In this document: positions 16,949 through 26,141 of the stretch, piece after piece | How positions within the stretch are numbered: the first letter of the stretch is position 1 | Layout of the letters: each line of letters starts with the position of its first letter | NCBI GenBank assembly: GCA_028288305.1 | Contig: JAQBOA010000059.1 | Coordinates: forward strand, 53,507 to 117,506 | DNA from: Mucilaginibacter sp. | GTDB lineage: Bacteria > Bacteroidota > Bacteroidia > Sphingobacteriales > Sphingobacteriaceae | Reading direction: 5' to 3' | DNA: 64,000 nucleotides | Program-made: the position numbers and the translations under genes | Notes under the pieces: model-generated | Seen by the model: only the letters and a program-made list of their open reading frames with translations | The model's database searches: none | What the model was told of the DNA's origin: nothing

Positions 16949-18262
16949 TTAAGTTTTACGATCGTATAATTCGGGCACCATTTTTATTTGTCTGCTTAAT
17001 AAAAAGATCACAGCAATGCTTAAAGTAAAATAAATTGCTGTAAAAAGATAAAAGGTGTAATGTATACCTGGCATAGGGGTAACCGCCTCGCTGGTGCGCA
17101 TAATTCCCTGTATTATCCAGGGCTGGCGGCCTACTTCGGTAACTGTCCAGCCGGCTTCCACAGCTATAAAGCCAAAAGGCGTAGAGAGAATAAACAGGTT
17201 TAAAAACCATTTTTTTGAAAGCCAGCTTCTTTTTTTCCATAAAGCCACAAAATATAAAATCCCAACGAGCATCATCACAGATCCTATAGATATCATCAAA
17301 TCAAAAGCCAGGTGTGTAATTGCTATGGGTGGCTGATTTTTGGTGGGAATTTTATCAAGGCCATTGACCTCCTGCTTAAAGTTATCATTCACTAAAAAGC
17401 TTAATAATCCCGGAATTTCAATTCCATATTTAACTTTTTTGCTGGCGGTGTCAGGTATGCCACCAATAACTATTGGTGAGTAAGGTTGGGTATGGAAATA
17501 AGCTTCCATAGCCGCTAATTTAGCAGGCTGCCTTTTAACAGCATTTTTTGCTGACAGATCACCGCTAAACGGTTGTATAATTGCAGCAACGGCTCCGAAA
17601 ATTATTGCTATTTTAAATGCCTGGGTATGAAATACAATGTTTCTTTTCCGGTAGATCATCAGAGCGTGGATGCCGGCTACAGCAAAACCGGTTGCCGAAA
17701 ATGCCGCAATTGTCATATGCAGCGCTTCTGAAAACCAGGAACCGTTAAACATGGCTTTTATAGGGTCAATGTTAAGGTATTGACCGTTAACAAAGTCAAA
17801 ACCGGAAGGGTTGTTCATCCATGAGTTTGCAGAGACCACCAAAATTCCCGAAGCTATTCCACTTACACCAACTATAATACCCGTGCACCAGTGAAACCAT
17901 TTATTAAACTTGTTCCATCCGTAAAGAAAAAAGCCTAAAGCAATGGCTTCAATAAAAAAAGCCACCCCCTCCAATGAGAACGGCATGCCAAATATAGGGC
18001 CCGCATGCTCCATAAACTTCGGCCATAACAGTCCCAACTCAAATGACAATATAGTTCCCGATACTGCTCCGGTAGCAAAAAATATAGCTACGCCCTTGCT
18101 CCAGGCCTGTGTTATATTTTTATAAACAGGGTTGCCGGTTTTTATCCATTTATAATGTGATACTGCCATAAACACAGGCATAACCATACCAATACATGAG
18201 TATATAATATGGAAACCCAGAGATATAGCCATTTGGGATCTGGCAGCGATAAAATCATTCAT
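16949..18262 (-). CDS. cydA: Cytochrome bd ubiquinol oxidase subunit I
   Basis: 437 residues, nine or so membrane helices. Haem-ligand histidine near the N-terminus is in SLGFHIIYS, the GPIFGMPFSLEGVAFFIEAIALG segment carries the conserved acidic residue, and AGWTVTEVGRQPWIIQGIMRT is the signature near the C-terminus. The quinol-binding Q loop is short, as in the non-E. coli branch of the family. It leads a cydAB operon with a good upstream promoter. Confidence 0.96.
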   Translation of the reverse strand: MNDFIAARSQMAISLGFHIIYSCIGMVMPVFMAVSHYKWIKTGNPVYKNITQAWSKGVAIFFATGAVSGTILSFELGLLWPKFMEHAGPIFGMPFSLEGVAFFIEAIALGFFLYGWNKFNKWFHWCTGIIVGVSGIASGILVVSANSWMNNPSGFDFVNGQYLNIDPIKAMFNGSWFSEALHMTIAAFSATGFAVAGIHALMIYRKRNIVFHTQAFKIAIIFGAVAAIIQPFSGDLSAKNAVKRQPAKLAAMEAYFHTQPYSPIVIGGIPDTASKKVKYGIEIPGLLSFLVNDNFKQEVNGLDKIPTKNQPPIAITHLAFDLMISIGSVMMLVGILYFVALWKKRSWLSKKWFLNLFILSTPFGFIAVEAGWTVTEVGRQPWIIQGIMRTSEAVTPMPGIHYTFYLFTAIYFTLSIAVIFLLSRQIKMVPELYDRKT

Positions 18263-18287
18263 TGTTTTATAGCTTAAAAGTTCTTTT

Positions 18288-18319
18288 CAAAGATACCTAT
18301 TACTATAGCTAACACTCAA
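18288..18319 (-). promoter_or_regulatory. Candidate cydAB promoter
   Basis: Minus strand: TTG (18319-18317), 21-base spacer, then TATCTTTG (18295-18288), a match to the Bacteroidota -33/-7 pattern. The -7 box ends 25 bases before the cydA ATG. Confidence 0.55.
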
Positions 18320-18436
18320 TTTAGGCATATTTGATTTTTAAACAGAACTGTTCTAAATTATTATTTTTATTGCGAGGAATTATTTTGATAATAAAAAATA
18401 TGTTATATATTTGTTACAATCGATTATACCTGATAC

Positions 18437-18988
18437 TTGAAACGCTTTTTTGCCATCTTACTTCTTAGTGTTCACCTGTTTTATATAGGTGGTTATACGT
18501 TGTTGTTTCAATATTATATTAATAAGGCGGATGTTCAGATGGTAAAGCAGATATATGATAATAAGATTAATGATGCCAAACTCATCGAAATAAAAATCCC
18601 GGTACATTTTCCTACTATTACGGATTGGGATGATTATGCGGTAATTGCCGGTCAAATTCAATTAAAGGATGCCTATTACAATTATGTACGGCTTAAAATG
18701 ACCCGTGATACTATGTATTTTGTTTGTTTACCAAATACTGTTAAAACGCGGCTTGTAAATGCAAATATTATTACGGCTAAAGAAATAAGTGATGTTCCTT
18801 TAAATAAAAATGCACATAATCCTGTCGTTAAAAAAGTCAATACACTCAGTGAATATAATTTAGAGGCCTTCCATTATAATTATTCTCAATTAGGAACATT
18901 CCTGAAACAGAGCCCCAGTCATTTGTCTTTAAAACTGATCAGCCCCTTTATTGAGTCTCCGGGTAAACCACCCGATTTTATCAGTTAA
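18437..18988 (+). CDS. Conserved hypothetical membrane-anchored protein
   Basis: 183 residues with one N-terminal hydrophobic segment (RFFAILLLSVHLFYIGGYTLLFQYYI), then a soluble mixed alpha/beta region and a Pro-rich tail ending KPPDFIS. It begins with TTG at 18437; an in-frame stop just upstream excludes a longer form, and no ATG fits the hydrophobic start. The sequence resembles a family of Bacteroidota proteins of unknown function. It diverges from cydAB. Confidence 0.65.
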   Translation: MKRFFAILLLSVHLFYIGGYTLLFQYYINKADVQMVKQIYDNKINDAKLIEIKIPVHFPTITDWDDYAVIAGQIQLKDAYYNYVRLKMTRDTMYFVCLPNTVKTRLVNANIITAKEISDVPLNKNAHNPVVKKVNTLSEYNLEAFHYNYSQLGTFLKQSPSHLSLKLISPFIESPGKPPDFIS

Positions 18989-19241
18989 TAAACTGCATTT
19001 AAACTTTTTTTACTGTCTTTTATTACAAGGCTTACATTTCCATTTGTTAAAAAATAACATAGATGAATGCTGCAGTCACAGGGCTGCAAGGTAAAACCTT
19101 ATATACAGATAGTTCAATAACAAAGTTTAGCAGTTATCTTTTTGCTGATATTCATTAGTTTATGTTGAGCGTGCTACAACATATCTGATGAATTGCATCA
19201 GCACCCATTAATCCTTTTTATTTATTTTTTACTTAAAGATA

Positions 19242-20195
19242 ATGATGAAATCTTTACCCATGTACTTTTATAGGTACTGTATAATTAACTGTATAATTAT
19301 ATGCTGTTTCCTTTGTTCTCCTAAAATAACGTTCGCTCAAACGGATGCCGATGCGTTAATGATTCCTAAAAAATTTTACTGCGCAGGTATAATATATACC
19401 AACAATAGCTGGACAAATTATTGGGAAGGCACTTTCAAACGGGATAATGGCAATATTGGTACTTTAAAAACAAATTCATACACTCTTGTTGGTAACTATG
19501 GTATTACCAACAAACTGGATGTACTATTTTCAGCACCATATGTAACAACTAATGCTTCTTCCGGGACGCTAAAGGGCCAAAGTGGGTTTCAGGACCTTGC
19601 GCTTGCTTTAAAATGGCTCGCTTTTAAACAAAACATAGGCAGTGGTAAATTAAGTTTTTTTGCTATTGTCTCCGGTTCAATACCATTAAGCAATTATGAG
19701 GCTGATTTCGATCCGGTGTCTATTGGTTCGCATAGCAAATCGGCAATGTTTCGCGGACTCCTTAATTACCAGGCAGGACGATTTTTTATTGCTGGATCGG
19801 GACAATATATTCAACGCAGCGATATTACTATTGACCGGAATTCTTACTATACAACACAACTTATATATAGTAACCAGGTGTATATGCCTAATGGCAATAA
19901 TGTTATGGTAAGTACAGGTTACCGGAGCACTCAATTTAATGCAGAGTTTATGCTTCAGCAGGCTACTACCTTGGGCGGATTTGATATCAGGAAAAATGAT
20001 ATGCCTTTCCCAAGTAACAGGATGAACGCTACAATGGCAGGTGCTTTATTTAAATACAGCTTTGGGGCAGTGTCGGGGCTTGAACTTACAGCAGGCGGCA
20101 ATTATATTTTAAATGGAAGAAATGTTGGTCAAAGCACTACCTATTATGGAGGTGTTTTTTACCTGTTTGACTTTTCAAAAAAGAATACTAAATAA
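19242..20195 (+). CDS. Outer-membrane beta-barrel protein (transporter-like)
   Basis: 317 residues with a signal peptide (CIINCIIICCFLCSPKITFAQ) and then alternating amphipathic beta-strands with frequent aromatic ends (e.g. LDVLFSAPYVTT, LALALKWLAFKQ, GVFYLFDFS). This matches the general outer-membrane barrel family often labelled transporter. No specific substrate can be assigned. It precedes a PAP2/haloperoxidase lipoprotein by 7 bases and a second barrel gene follows, so the three probably form one operon. Confidence 0.7.
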   Translation: MMKSLPMYFYRYCIINCIIICCFLCSPKITFAQTDADALMIPKKFYCAGIIYTNNSWTNYWEGTFKRDNGNIGTLKTNSYTLVGNYGITNKLDVLFSAPYVTTNASSGTLKGQSGFQDLALALKWLAFKQNIGSGKLSFFAIVSGSIPLSNYEADFDPVSIGSHSKSAMFRGLLNYQAGRFFIAGSGQYIQRSDITIDRNSYYTTQLIYSNQVYMPNGNNVMVSTGYRSTQFNAEFMLQQATTLGGFDIRKNDMPFPSNRMNATMAGALFKYSFGAVSGLELTAGGNYILNGRNVGQSTTYYGGVFYLFDFSKKNTK

Positions 20196-20202
20196 CTACA
20201 TC

Positions 20203-21756
20203 ATGAAAAGATTTATACTAAATATATTATCACTGATAGTTTTAATAATATCAGTTTTTTTAGGATCATGTAATAAAGCTGTAATTGATCGCACAACTTT
20301 ATATCCTGCATTGACCCCGTCAAATATTGATCTTAATGCTGATGCCTGGAAACCGGTATTAATAGCTGACCCTTCTGTTTTTACTATACCGGCTCCCGAT
20401 GCACTTACTTCACCGGCCTATGTTGCAGACCTGAATGAAATCAAGGGCTATCAAAGCAGTTTAACAAGCGACCAAAAAGCAATAATCAACTATTGGAGTG
20501 CAGGCGCTGTATTGCGATGGAACGAAATTTTGCGTGACCTTGTTGCCAAACATAATTTACCACCATATCAAAATCTGGATGATACTTATCCTGCCCCAAG
20601 CTCAGCCAACCCATTTGCTTATCCGCAGTTTCCCTTTTCTAACCCTCCTTATGCGGCACGTGCCTACGCCTATGTTAGTGCTGCACAGTATGATGCGCTT
20701 ATTGCAGCCTACCACTTTAAAAAATTATATAACCGGGCTGCGCCATATAATAATGCAGGAGTACAGGCACTAATACCAAAATCAGCTTTGCCATCTTACC
20801 CAAGTGAAGATGCTGTAGTAGCAGGGGCTACAGTTGAGATTATGAAATTATTATTTCCTACTGAAATAGATTACATTCAGCAAAAAGCAGCTGAAGAAAT
20901 GCAATACCGCATAATGGCAGGGGCAAACGTACGAGGTGAGTTGAACGCGGGTCAATCTCTTGGTGCACAGGTGGCTGGTGTTTTTGCTGCCAGGGCTCGT
21001 ACAGACCGTGCCGGTAAAGCCATAGGAACACCTGCACAATGGGCCCAATTACCGGCAAATGCTACTTCAAGAGGAGATCAATTTTGGGTGAGCCTTGAAT
21101 CGCCCAAACGCCCTCCAATGCTACCATTGTTTGGTAAAGTTCTCCCATTTTTATTTGATACGCTTACGGTTGTAGCGCTGCGCCCTGGTCCCCCTGATTT
21201 AGCAGGTTCACCGGCGTTTCAAAAAGATTTGGCTGAGGTGCTTTCTTATAGTCAGAATCCTACCCGGGAACACCAGGCACAGGTTGAGTTTTGGGCCGAT
21301 GGTGCAGGTACTTACACGCCACCGGGACATTGGAATGCTATTGCTGCAGATGAATTTGTAAAACAAAACTATAGTGAAGTACGCTGGGCAAGGAATTATG
21401 CCCTATTAAATATGGCCGAAATGGATGCTGCTATTGTTTGCTGGGATACTAAATATTTTTACTATAATCAGCGCCCATGCCAGGCGAACCCCAATATTAA
21501 AACACTAACCGGTGTACCTAATTTCCCGGCATACTCTTCCGGTCATTCAAATTTTAGTGGGGCAGCAGCTACCATATTAACTTATTTATTGCCAGATAGG
21601 GGCGCAAAATTTACTGACCTGGCTAACCAGGCGGCAATGTCAAGGCTGTATGGTGCCATACATTACAGGAGTGATGTTGAAGTTGGCCTTGTAACGGGCA
21701 ATGAAGTTGGCCAATACGCAATAAAACGAGCACAATCAGATGGTGCAGGAAATTAA
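20203..21756 (+). CDS. PAP2/vanadium-haloperoxidase-like lipoprotein
   Basis: 517 residues from ATG 20203. The longer in-frame extension overlaps the preceding gene and is rejected, because this start gives a lipoprotein signal with lipobox FLGSC. The three vanadate/phosphate-binding motifs of the PAP2/haloperoxidase superfamily are present: KX6RP (KYFYYNQRP), SGH (YSSGHS) and SRX5HXXXD (SRLYGAIHYRSD). It may be a phosphatase or a haloperoxidase; the length and domain layout fit the vanadium-dependent haloperoxidase-like group. Flanked by two outer-membrane barrel genes. Confidence 0.88.
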   Translation: MKRFILNILSLIVLIISVFLGSCNKAVIDRTTLYPALTPSNIDLNADAWKPVLIADPSVFTIPAPDALTSPAYVADLNEIKGYQSSLTSDQKAIINYWSAGAVLRWNEILRDLVAKHNLPPYQNLDDTYPAPSSANPFAYPQFPFSNPPYAARAYAYVSAAQYDALIAAYHFKKLYNRAAPYNNAGVQALIPKSALPSYPSEDAVVAGATVEIMKLLFPTEIDYIQQKAAEEMQYRIMAGANVRGELNAGQSLGAQVAGVFAARARTDRAGKAIGTPAQWAQLPANATSRGDQFWVSLESPKRPPMLPLFGKVLPFLFDTLTVVALRPGPPDLAGSPAFQKDLAEVLSYSQNPTREHQAQVEFWADGAGTYTPPGHWNAIAADEFVKQNYSEVRWARNYALLNMAEMDAAIVCWDTKYFYYNQRPCQANPNIKTLTGVPNFPAYSSGHSNFSGAAATILTYLLPDRGAKFTDLANQAAMSRLYGAIHYRSDVEVGLVTGNEVGQYAIKRAQSDGAGN

Positions 21757-21859
21757 ATAAAGTATAAAAAATCTGTATAAAAGCAGGTAAAGTTTCCTTA
21801 ACGGGAGCTTTATTAAAAACTAAACAAATTAAACAACAATTATACCATCAAAATAAATC

Positions 21860-22960
21860 ATGAAAACGACTTTACAAACACTTTTAGGAATTTGCTTAAT
21901 TGTATTACTTACACAAACAAATGTTTTTGCACAGGGCTGCGTTGCGATAAGGAGCACGGGCGGTCTTTGTACTATGGATGAGCATCCCGACAGTTTAGCA
22001 CCACAGGGCAGCTGGCTGTTTAACACAAATACCAGGTATTACAGGTCATTCCGGCATTTTGTAGGAAAACAAGAGCAGTTTCAACGTATTGCTCAGCATA
22101 CTAATGTTATTAATCACTCTTTTACACAAGACTTGTCACTAACCCGCAATTTTGATAATCGCTGGTCTTTAGCGCTTGATATCCCCGTTATATCAAACAG
22201 CCGGTCTTCCTTATACGAGCATGGCGGATCACAACGCCGTTCTACTTACTCTTCAGGCGTTGGCGATATAACACTTGTTGGATTCGCCTGGTTATTTAAT
22301 CCAGCAAAAGCGCATAATGGAAATATACAGGTAGGATTGGGTCTCAAATTGCCAACCGGTAATGACAACGCGCAGAGTTATTTTTATAATGTAGGACCAA
22401 ACGGTTCAAAACGCCTTGGACCTGTGGATCAGTCCATACAACTTGGCGATGGTGGTACAGGTATAGTTACTGAAGTAAATGCGTATTATAACTTTACTCA
22501 TAGCTTTGGCTTTTACGGAACTTTTTATTACATAATGAGTCCGCAAGATGTGAATGGAATCTCTACTGCGCGCGGTGGAACTCCGAGCGCTACTTCTGTA
22601 CTTATAACCAGTGATGTGATGAGCGTACCCGATCAGATAATGTCAAGGGTGGGATTTAGCTGGGCTGTGAATAAGTTTGATTTTTCTGCGGGTGCCCGTT
22701 ATGAATGTCTACCCTCACATGACCTTATTGGAGGCAGTGATGGGTTTAGAAGACCAGGTTGGATATTATCTGGAGAACCCGGTGTTAATTATCGTTTAAA
22801 AAAATTCTCTATTTATGCTTTTGTACCTGTAGCTATAATGCGCGACCGTACCCGGAGCGTTGCTGATATAAGGACAACAGAATTAACAGGAGTTTACGCA
22901 CATGGCGATGCCGCTTTTGCAGACTATGTTGTGAATGTGGGGATTTCCTTAAAATTTTAA
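21860..22960 (+). CDS. Outer-membrane beta-barrel protein (transporter-like)
   Basis: 366 residues with a signal peptide ending in VFAQ near residue 25. The mature part is a run of amphipathic strands (GNIQVGLGLKLPTGNDN, FGFYGTFYYIMSPQD, FSIYAFVPVAIMRDR) and ends in an outer-membrane type VNVGISLKF. Two Cys pairs occur near the mature N-terminus (GCVAIRSTGGLC). It follows the PAP2 lipoprotein and precedes a terminator; it probably works with them at the outer membrane. Confidence 0.7.
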   Translation: MKTTLQTLLGICLIVLLTQTNVFAQGCVAIRSTGGLCTMDEHPDSLAPQGSWLFNTNTRYYRSFRHFVGKQEQFQRIAQHTNVINHSFTQDLSLTRNFDNRWSLALDIPVISNSRSSLYEHGGSQRRSTYSSGVGDITLVGFAWLFNPAKAHNGNIQVGLGLKLPTGNDNAQSYFYNVGPNGSKRLGPVDQSIQLGDGGTGIVTEVNAYYNFTHSFGFYGTFYYIMSPQDVNGISTARGGTPSATSVLITSDVMSVPDQIMSRVGFSWAVNKFDFSAGARYECLPSHDLIGGSDGFRRPGWILSGEPGVNYRLKKFSIYAFVPVAIMRDRTRSVADIRTTELTGVYAHGDAAFADYVVNVGISLKF

Positions 22961-22982
22961 TAAGTTGATTATTTGATTTAAC

Positions 22983-23018
22983 AAAAGCCGGGCCTGAGAT
23001 CCCCGGCTTTTATTTTTA
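22983..23018 (+). terminator. Rho-independent terminator
   Basis: Hairpin AAAAGCCGGG / CCCCGGCTTTT with an 8-base loop followed by a T-rich run, 23 bases after the barrel gene's stop codon. It closes the barrel-PAP2-barrel operon. Confidence 0.8.
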
Positions 23019-23024
23019 TGTTTG
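23017..23024 (+). promoter_or_regulatory. Candidate -7 promoter box for RidA cluster
   Basis: TATGTTTG matches TAnnTTTG and lies 22 bases before the RidA ATG, directly after the terminator. The -33 region would fall in the terminator hairpin and has no clear TTG. Confidence 0.4.
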
Positions 23025-23046
23025 CTTAAAAATATTTACTTAAAAC

Positions 23047-23511
23047 ATGAATACTGCTGACCAAAATTTTGATGCATTACGGCTTAACCTGCCGCCAGCG
23101 CCTAAACCGCTTGGGGTATATAAACCCTGTTTAATTGATGGAAAATACTTATATGTTTCGGGTCATGGAACTGTGCAGGATGATGGTAGCCTGATCATGG
23201 GTCGTATTGGAGATACAATGACTGCTGAAGAGGGCAAACTTGCAGCAAGGCAGGTTGGTTTAGCCATTTTATCAACTATAAAAACCAATTTAGGGAGTTT
23301 AAACAAAGTGAAAAGAGTAATCAAAGTATTAGGTATGGTTAATTGCAAACCCGATTTTGAAAAACATCCTTTCATTATTAATGGCTGCAGCGAATTGTTT
23401 GCCAAGGTTTGGGGAGATGACAATGGGGTAGGTGTACGCAGCGCGGTTGGTATGGGCTCATTACCCGGAAATATCCCTGTGGAAATAGAAGCATTATTTG
23501 AGCTTTTTTAA
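23047..23511 (+). CDS. RidA family protein (YjgF/YER057c/UK114-like)
   Basis: 154 residues; longer than canonical RidA (about 128) and closer to the YjgH/Rid-like group with an extended start. Visible are YVSGHGTVQDDGSLIMGRIG, the trimer-forming core VKRVIKVLGMVNCKPDF, and the end VGMGSLPGNIPVEIEALFEL with an RSAVG segment holding the family Arg. Canonical RidA deaminates reactive enamine/imine intermediates. It heads a cluster with a PLP enzyme, whose intermediates RidA-type proteins typically detoxify. Confidence 0.85.
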   Translation: MNTADQNFDALRLNLPPAPKPLGVYKPCLIDGKYLYVSGHGTVQDDGSLIMGRIGDTMTAEEGKLAARQVGLAILSTIKTNLGSLNKVKRVIKVLGMVNCKPDFEKHPFIINGCSELFAKVWGDDNGVGVRSAVGMGSLPGNIPVEIEALFELF

Positions 23512-23576
23512 GTAGTCCCGAAGTCGGAAAAGTCCGAAAGACCGAAAGTTTGTTTAAGGTTAAAATGTATTTATAG

Positions 23577-24692
23577 ATGATCGATAACGATTGGTATTTA
23601 ATCGAAGATATTGAAAATTTAGATTCACCTGCGTTGGTGGTTTATCCTGAAAGGGTGAAGCAAAACATCGCCATACTTAAAAGTATGATAGATGATGTGG
23701 CACGCTTACGGCCGCATGCCAAAACTTATAAAAATAAAGAGGCTACACTTTTAATGCTCGAAGCAGGTATCAGTAAATTTAAATGTGCTACCATTGCCGA
23801 AGCCGAAATGCTGGCCATGTGTAATGCCCCGGATGTTTTACTGGCTTATCAACCTGTTGGGCCAAAACTTGCAAGGTTTGTACAGCTAATTTTATCTTAT
23901 CCAAAAACTAACTTTTCCTGCCTGGTTGATAACATCAGGGCAGCTACGGAAATTTCAGAAATTGCTATAGTTAATAAAATTCAAATACCTGTTTATATTG
24001 ATTTGAATATTGGTCAGGACCGTACTGGCATTTCACCCGGTAATGATGCTTTGCAACTCTATATAGACTGTGATATATTGTCGGGAATTATTCCGGCAGG
24101 ATTGCATGCGTATGATGGACACCTTCATGATGCCGATTTTGAAACCCGCACAAAACGTTGTAATGCTTCATTTGAGCCTGTAACCAAGCTTCAATCTGAT
24201 TTGAAACAGATAGGATACCCCGAACCGGTTATTGTTGCCGGTGGTTCTCCTACATTTCCCATACATGCTAAAAGAAAAGTGATTGAATGCAGCCCCGGCA
24301 CTTTTGTTTATTGGGACAGGGGGTATCAAACCATATTAAAAGAACAATCTTTTTTAACATCGGCATTAGTAATTTGTAGGGTAATATCCCTGCCTGCTGA
24401 AACAAAAATATGTTTGGACCTGGGGCATAAATCTGTATCAGCTGAAAATGAAATTAGTAAACGCGTTTATTTCCTGAACGCACCCGAACTGGTAATGATT
24501 GGCCAGAGCGAAGAACATGTGGTGGCAGACGCAGGCAAAGATCACAAATATAAAGTTGGCGATGTGCTGTATGGATTGCCTTATCATGTTTGCCCTACTG
24601 TTGCCCTGTATGAGCGCGCGATTACCATTGAAGAAAATAAAGTAAGCGGAGAATGGAAAAACATAGCCCGAGATCGTAAAATAATTATTTAA
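23577..24692 (+). CDS. D-threonine aldolase-like PLP enzyme (D-TA family)
   Basis: 371 residues. The N-terminal alanine-racemase-type barrel starts DSPALVVYPERVKQNI, with the probable PLP Lys in RPHAKTYKNKE. The C-terminal DSD1-like domain carries HYKVGD-type sequence and the metal-ligand pattern in YHVCPTVALYERA. Enzymes of this family cleave D-threonine or dehydrate D-serine-type hydroxy amino acids. It sits between RidA and a dipeptidase, suggesting D-amino acid or D-peptide breakdown (inference). Confidence 0.85.
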   Translation: MIDNDWYLIEDIENLDSPALVVYPERVKQNIAILKSMIDDVARLRPHAKTYKNKEATLLMLEAGISKFKCATIAEAEMLAMCNAPDVLLAYQPVGPKLARFVQLILSYPKTNFSCLVDNIRAATEISEIAIVNKIQIPVYIDLNIGQDRTGISPGNDALQLYIDCDILSGIIPAGLHAYDGHLHDADFETRTKRCNASFEPVTKLQSDLKQIGYPEPVIVAGGSPTFPIHAKRKVIECSPGTFVYWDRGYQTILKEQSFLTSALVICRVISLPAETKICLDLGHKSVSAENEISKRVYFLNAPELVMIGQSEEHVVADAGKDHKYKVGDVLYGLPYHVCPTVALYERAITIEENKVSGEWKNIARDRKIII

Positions 24693-24698
24693 ATCCAC

Positions 24699-24762
24699 GT
24701 AGAGACGCAATATTTTGCGTCTCTATTTATACCAGAGACGCAAAATATTGTGTCTTTACATA
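24699..24762. repeat. Paired GAGACGCAA palindromes
   Basis: Two adjacent hairpins, AGAGACGCAA/TTGCGTCTCT with a TATT loop and a second less perfect AGAGACGCAAAATATTGTGT. The second unit is nearly an inverted copy of the first. They occupy the gap between the D-TA and dipeptidase genes. Confidence 0.7.
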
Positions 24763-24777
24763 CAAAAAATCGACATT

Positions 24778-25848
24778 ATGTTCACTATTGACGCACATTT
24801 AGACCTTAGCATGAATGCCCTTGAATGGAACCGCGATTTGCGTAAACCGGTTGCGGAAATAAATGAACGTGAAAAGGGATTAAATGATAAACCCGACCGT
24901 TCAAACGCGGTAGTTTCTTTACCTGAATTGCGAAAAGGCAATATTGGCTTAGTGGTAGCTACACAAATTGGCCGTTATGTTGCACCTGAAAACCCTTTGC
25001 CTGGCTGGCATTCGCCAGAGCAGGCATGGGCGCAAACACAGGGTCAGTTAGCCTGGTACAAGTCTATGGAAGAAGATGGTGAAATGATACAGGTTAATGA
25101 CCTTCAAAGCCTCGAAAAGCATATTACACTTTGGATGGACAATGATCCCAATCTTCATAAACAAATTGGATATATTTTAAGTTTAGAAGGCGCTGATTCA
25201 ATAATAACCATTGACCATTTGGAGCGTGCTTATAAATATGGTTTGAGAGCCGTTGGCCCGGCACACTATGGTCCGGGACGCTATGCAAATGGTACTGATT
25301 CTACCGGATTAATGAGCCCAAAGGGTCATGAATTATTAAAAGAGATGGAGCGTCTAAATATTATTTTAGATGCCACCCATTTATGTGATGACAGTTTTTG
25401 GGAAGCACTTGATCATTTTAACGGTCACGTATGGGCCAGCCATAACAATTGCAGAGCATTGGTTAATCATAATCGTCAGTACAGCGACGAACAGATAAAA
25501 GAACTTATAAGCCGTGGGGCTGTTATCGGTGCTGCTTTGGATGCATGGATGATGGTGCCTGACTGGGTAAGAGGAAAATCTACACCGAAAGGAATGAACT
25601 GTAACCTGGAGGTGATGATCGATCATATTGATCATGTTTGCCAGCTAGCAGGTAATGTTTTACATATTGGAATAGGATCAGACCTGGATGGCGCTTTCGG
25701 ACGCGAACAATGCCCTTATGACCTTGAAACAATTGCCGACTTGCAGAAACTACCAACGTTGTTAAAAAATCGCGGGTATTCAGATACTGATATTGAAAAT
25801 ATGATGCATGGAAACTGGCTGCGCTTTTTGAGAAAAGCATGGAAATAG
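24778..25848 (+). CDS. Membrane-dipeptidase (M19) family dipeptidase
   Basis: 356 residues from ATG 24778 (MFTIDAHLDLS); upstream in-frame codons run through the palindromic repeat and are not used. Zinc-ligand motifs of M19 are visible: DAHLD near the start, the EGAD segment (LSLEGADSI), DATHLCDDSFWEAL and later IGIGSDLDGAFG. There is no signal peptide, so it is probably cytosolic. M19 enzymes hydrolyse dipeptides, often with a D-residue at the C-terminal side, which fits the adjacent D-threonine-aldolase-like enzyme. Confidence 0.9.
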   Translation: MFTIDAHLDLSMNALEWNRDLRKPVAEINEREKGLNDKPDRSNAVVSLPELRKGNIGLVVATQIGRYVAPENPLPGWHSPEQAWAQTQGQLAWYKSMEEDGEMIQVNDLQSLEKHITLWMDNDPNLHKQIGYILSLEGADSIITIDHLERAYKYGLRAVGPAHYGPGRYANGTDSTGLMSPKGHELLKEMERLNIILDATHLCDDSFWEALDHFNGHVWASHNNCRALVNHNRQYSDEQIKELISRGAVIGAALDAWMMVPDWVRGKSTPKGMNCNLEVMIDHIDHVCQLAGNVLHIGIGSDLDGAFGREQCPYDLETIADLQKLPTLLKNRGYSDTDIENMMHGNWLRFLRKAWK

Positions 25849-26141
25849 ATAACCTTATTTAATAAGTTATTTTTTTACTATTTAATAACATGTTGTTAAA
25901 ATAAAATCACTACCTTTAAGTTAAATAATTATAGCATTTAAGTAAAAATGCATTATACCCCTTTTTAATTTCTATAGCTCTTTTGAAGTATTAACTTTAT
26001 TATAAAAAGGAGCGGATTAATAATAAATCATTGTAGCAAATCTTTAGCCTGGTATTAATTAACTTAAGACTTAAAGATTACTAACTAAGAACTTGTAATT
26101 AATTATATATAGTTCAAACCTGTTATTAATTGTCATAGGTC

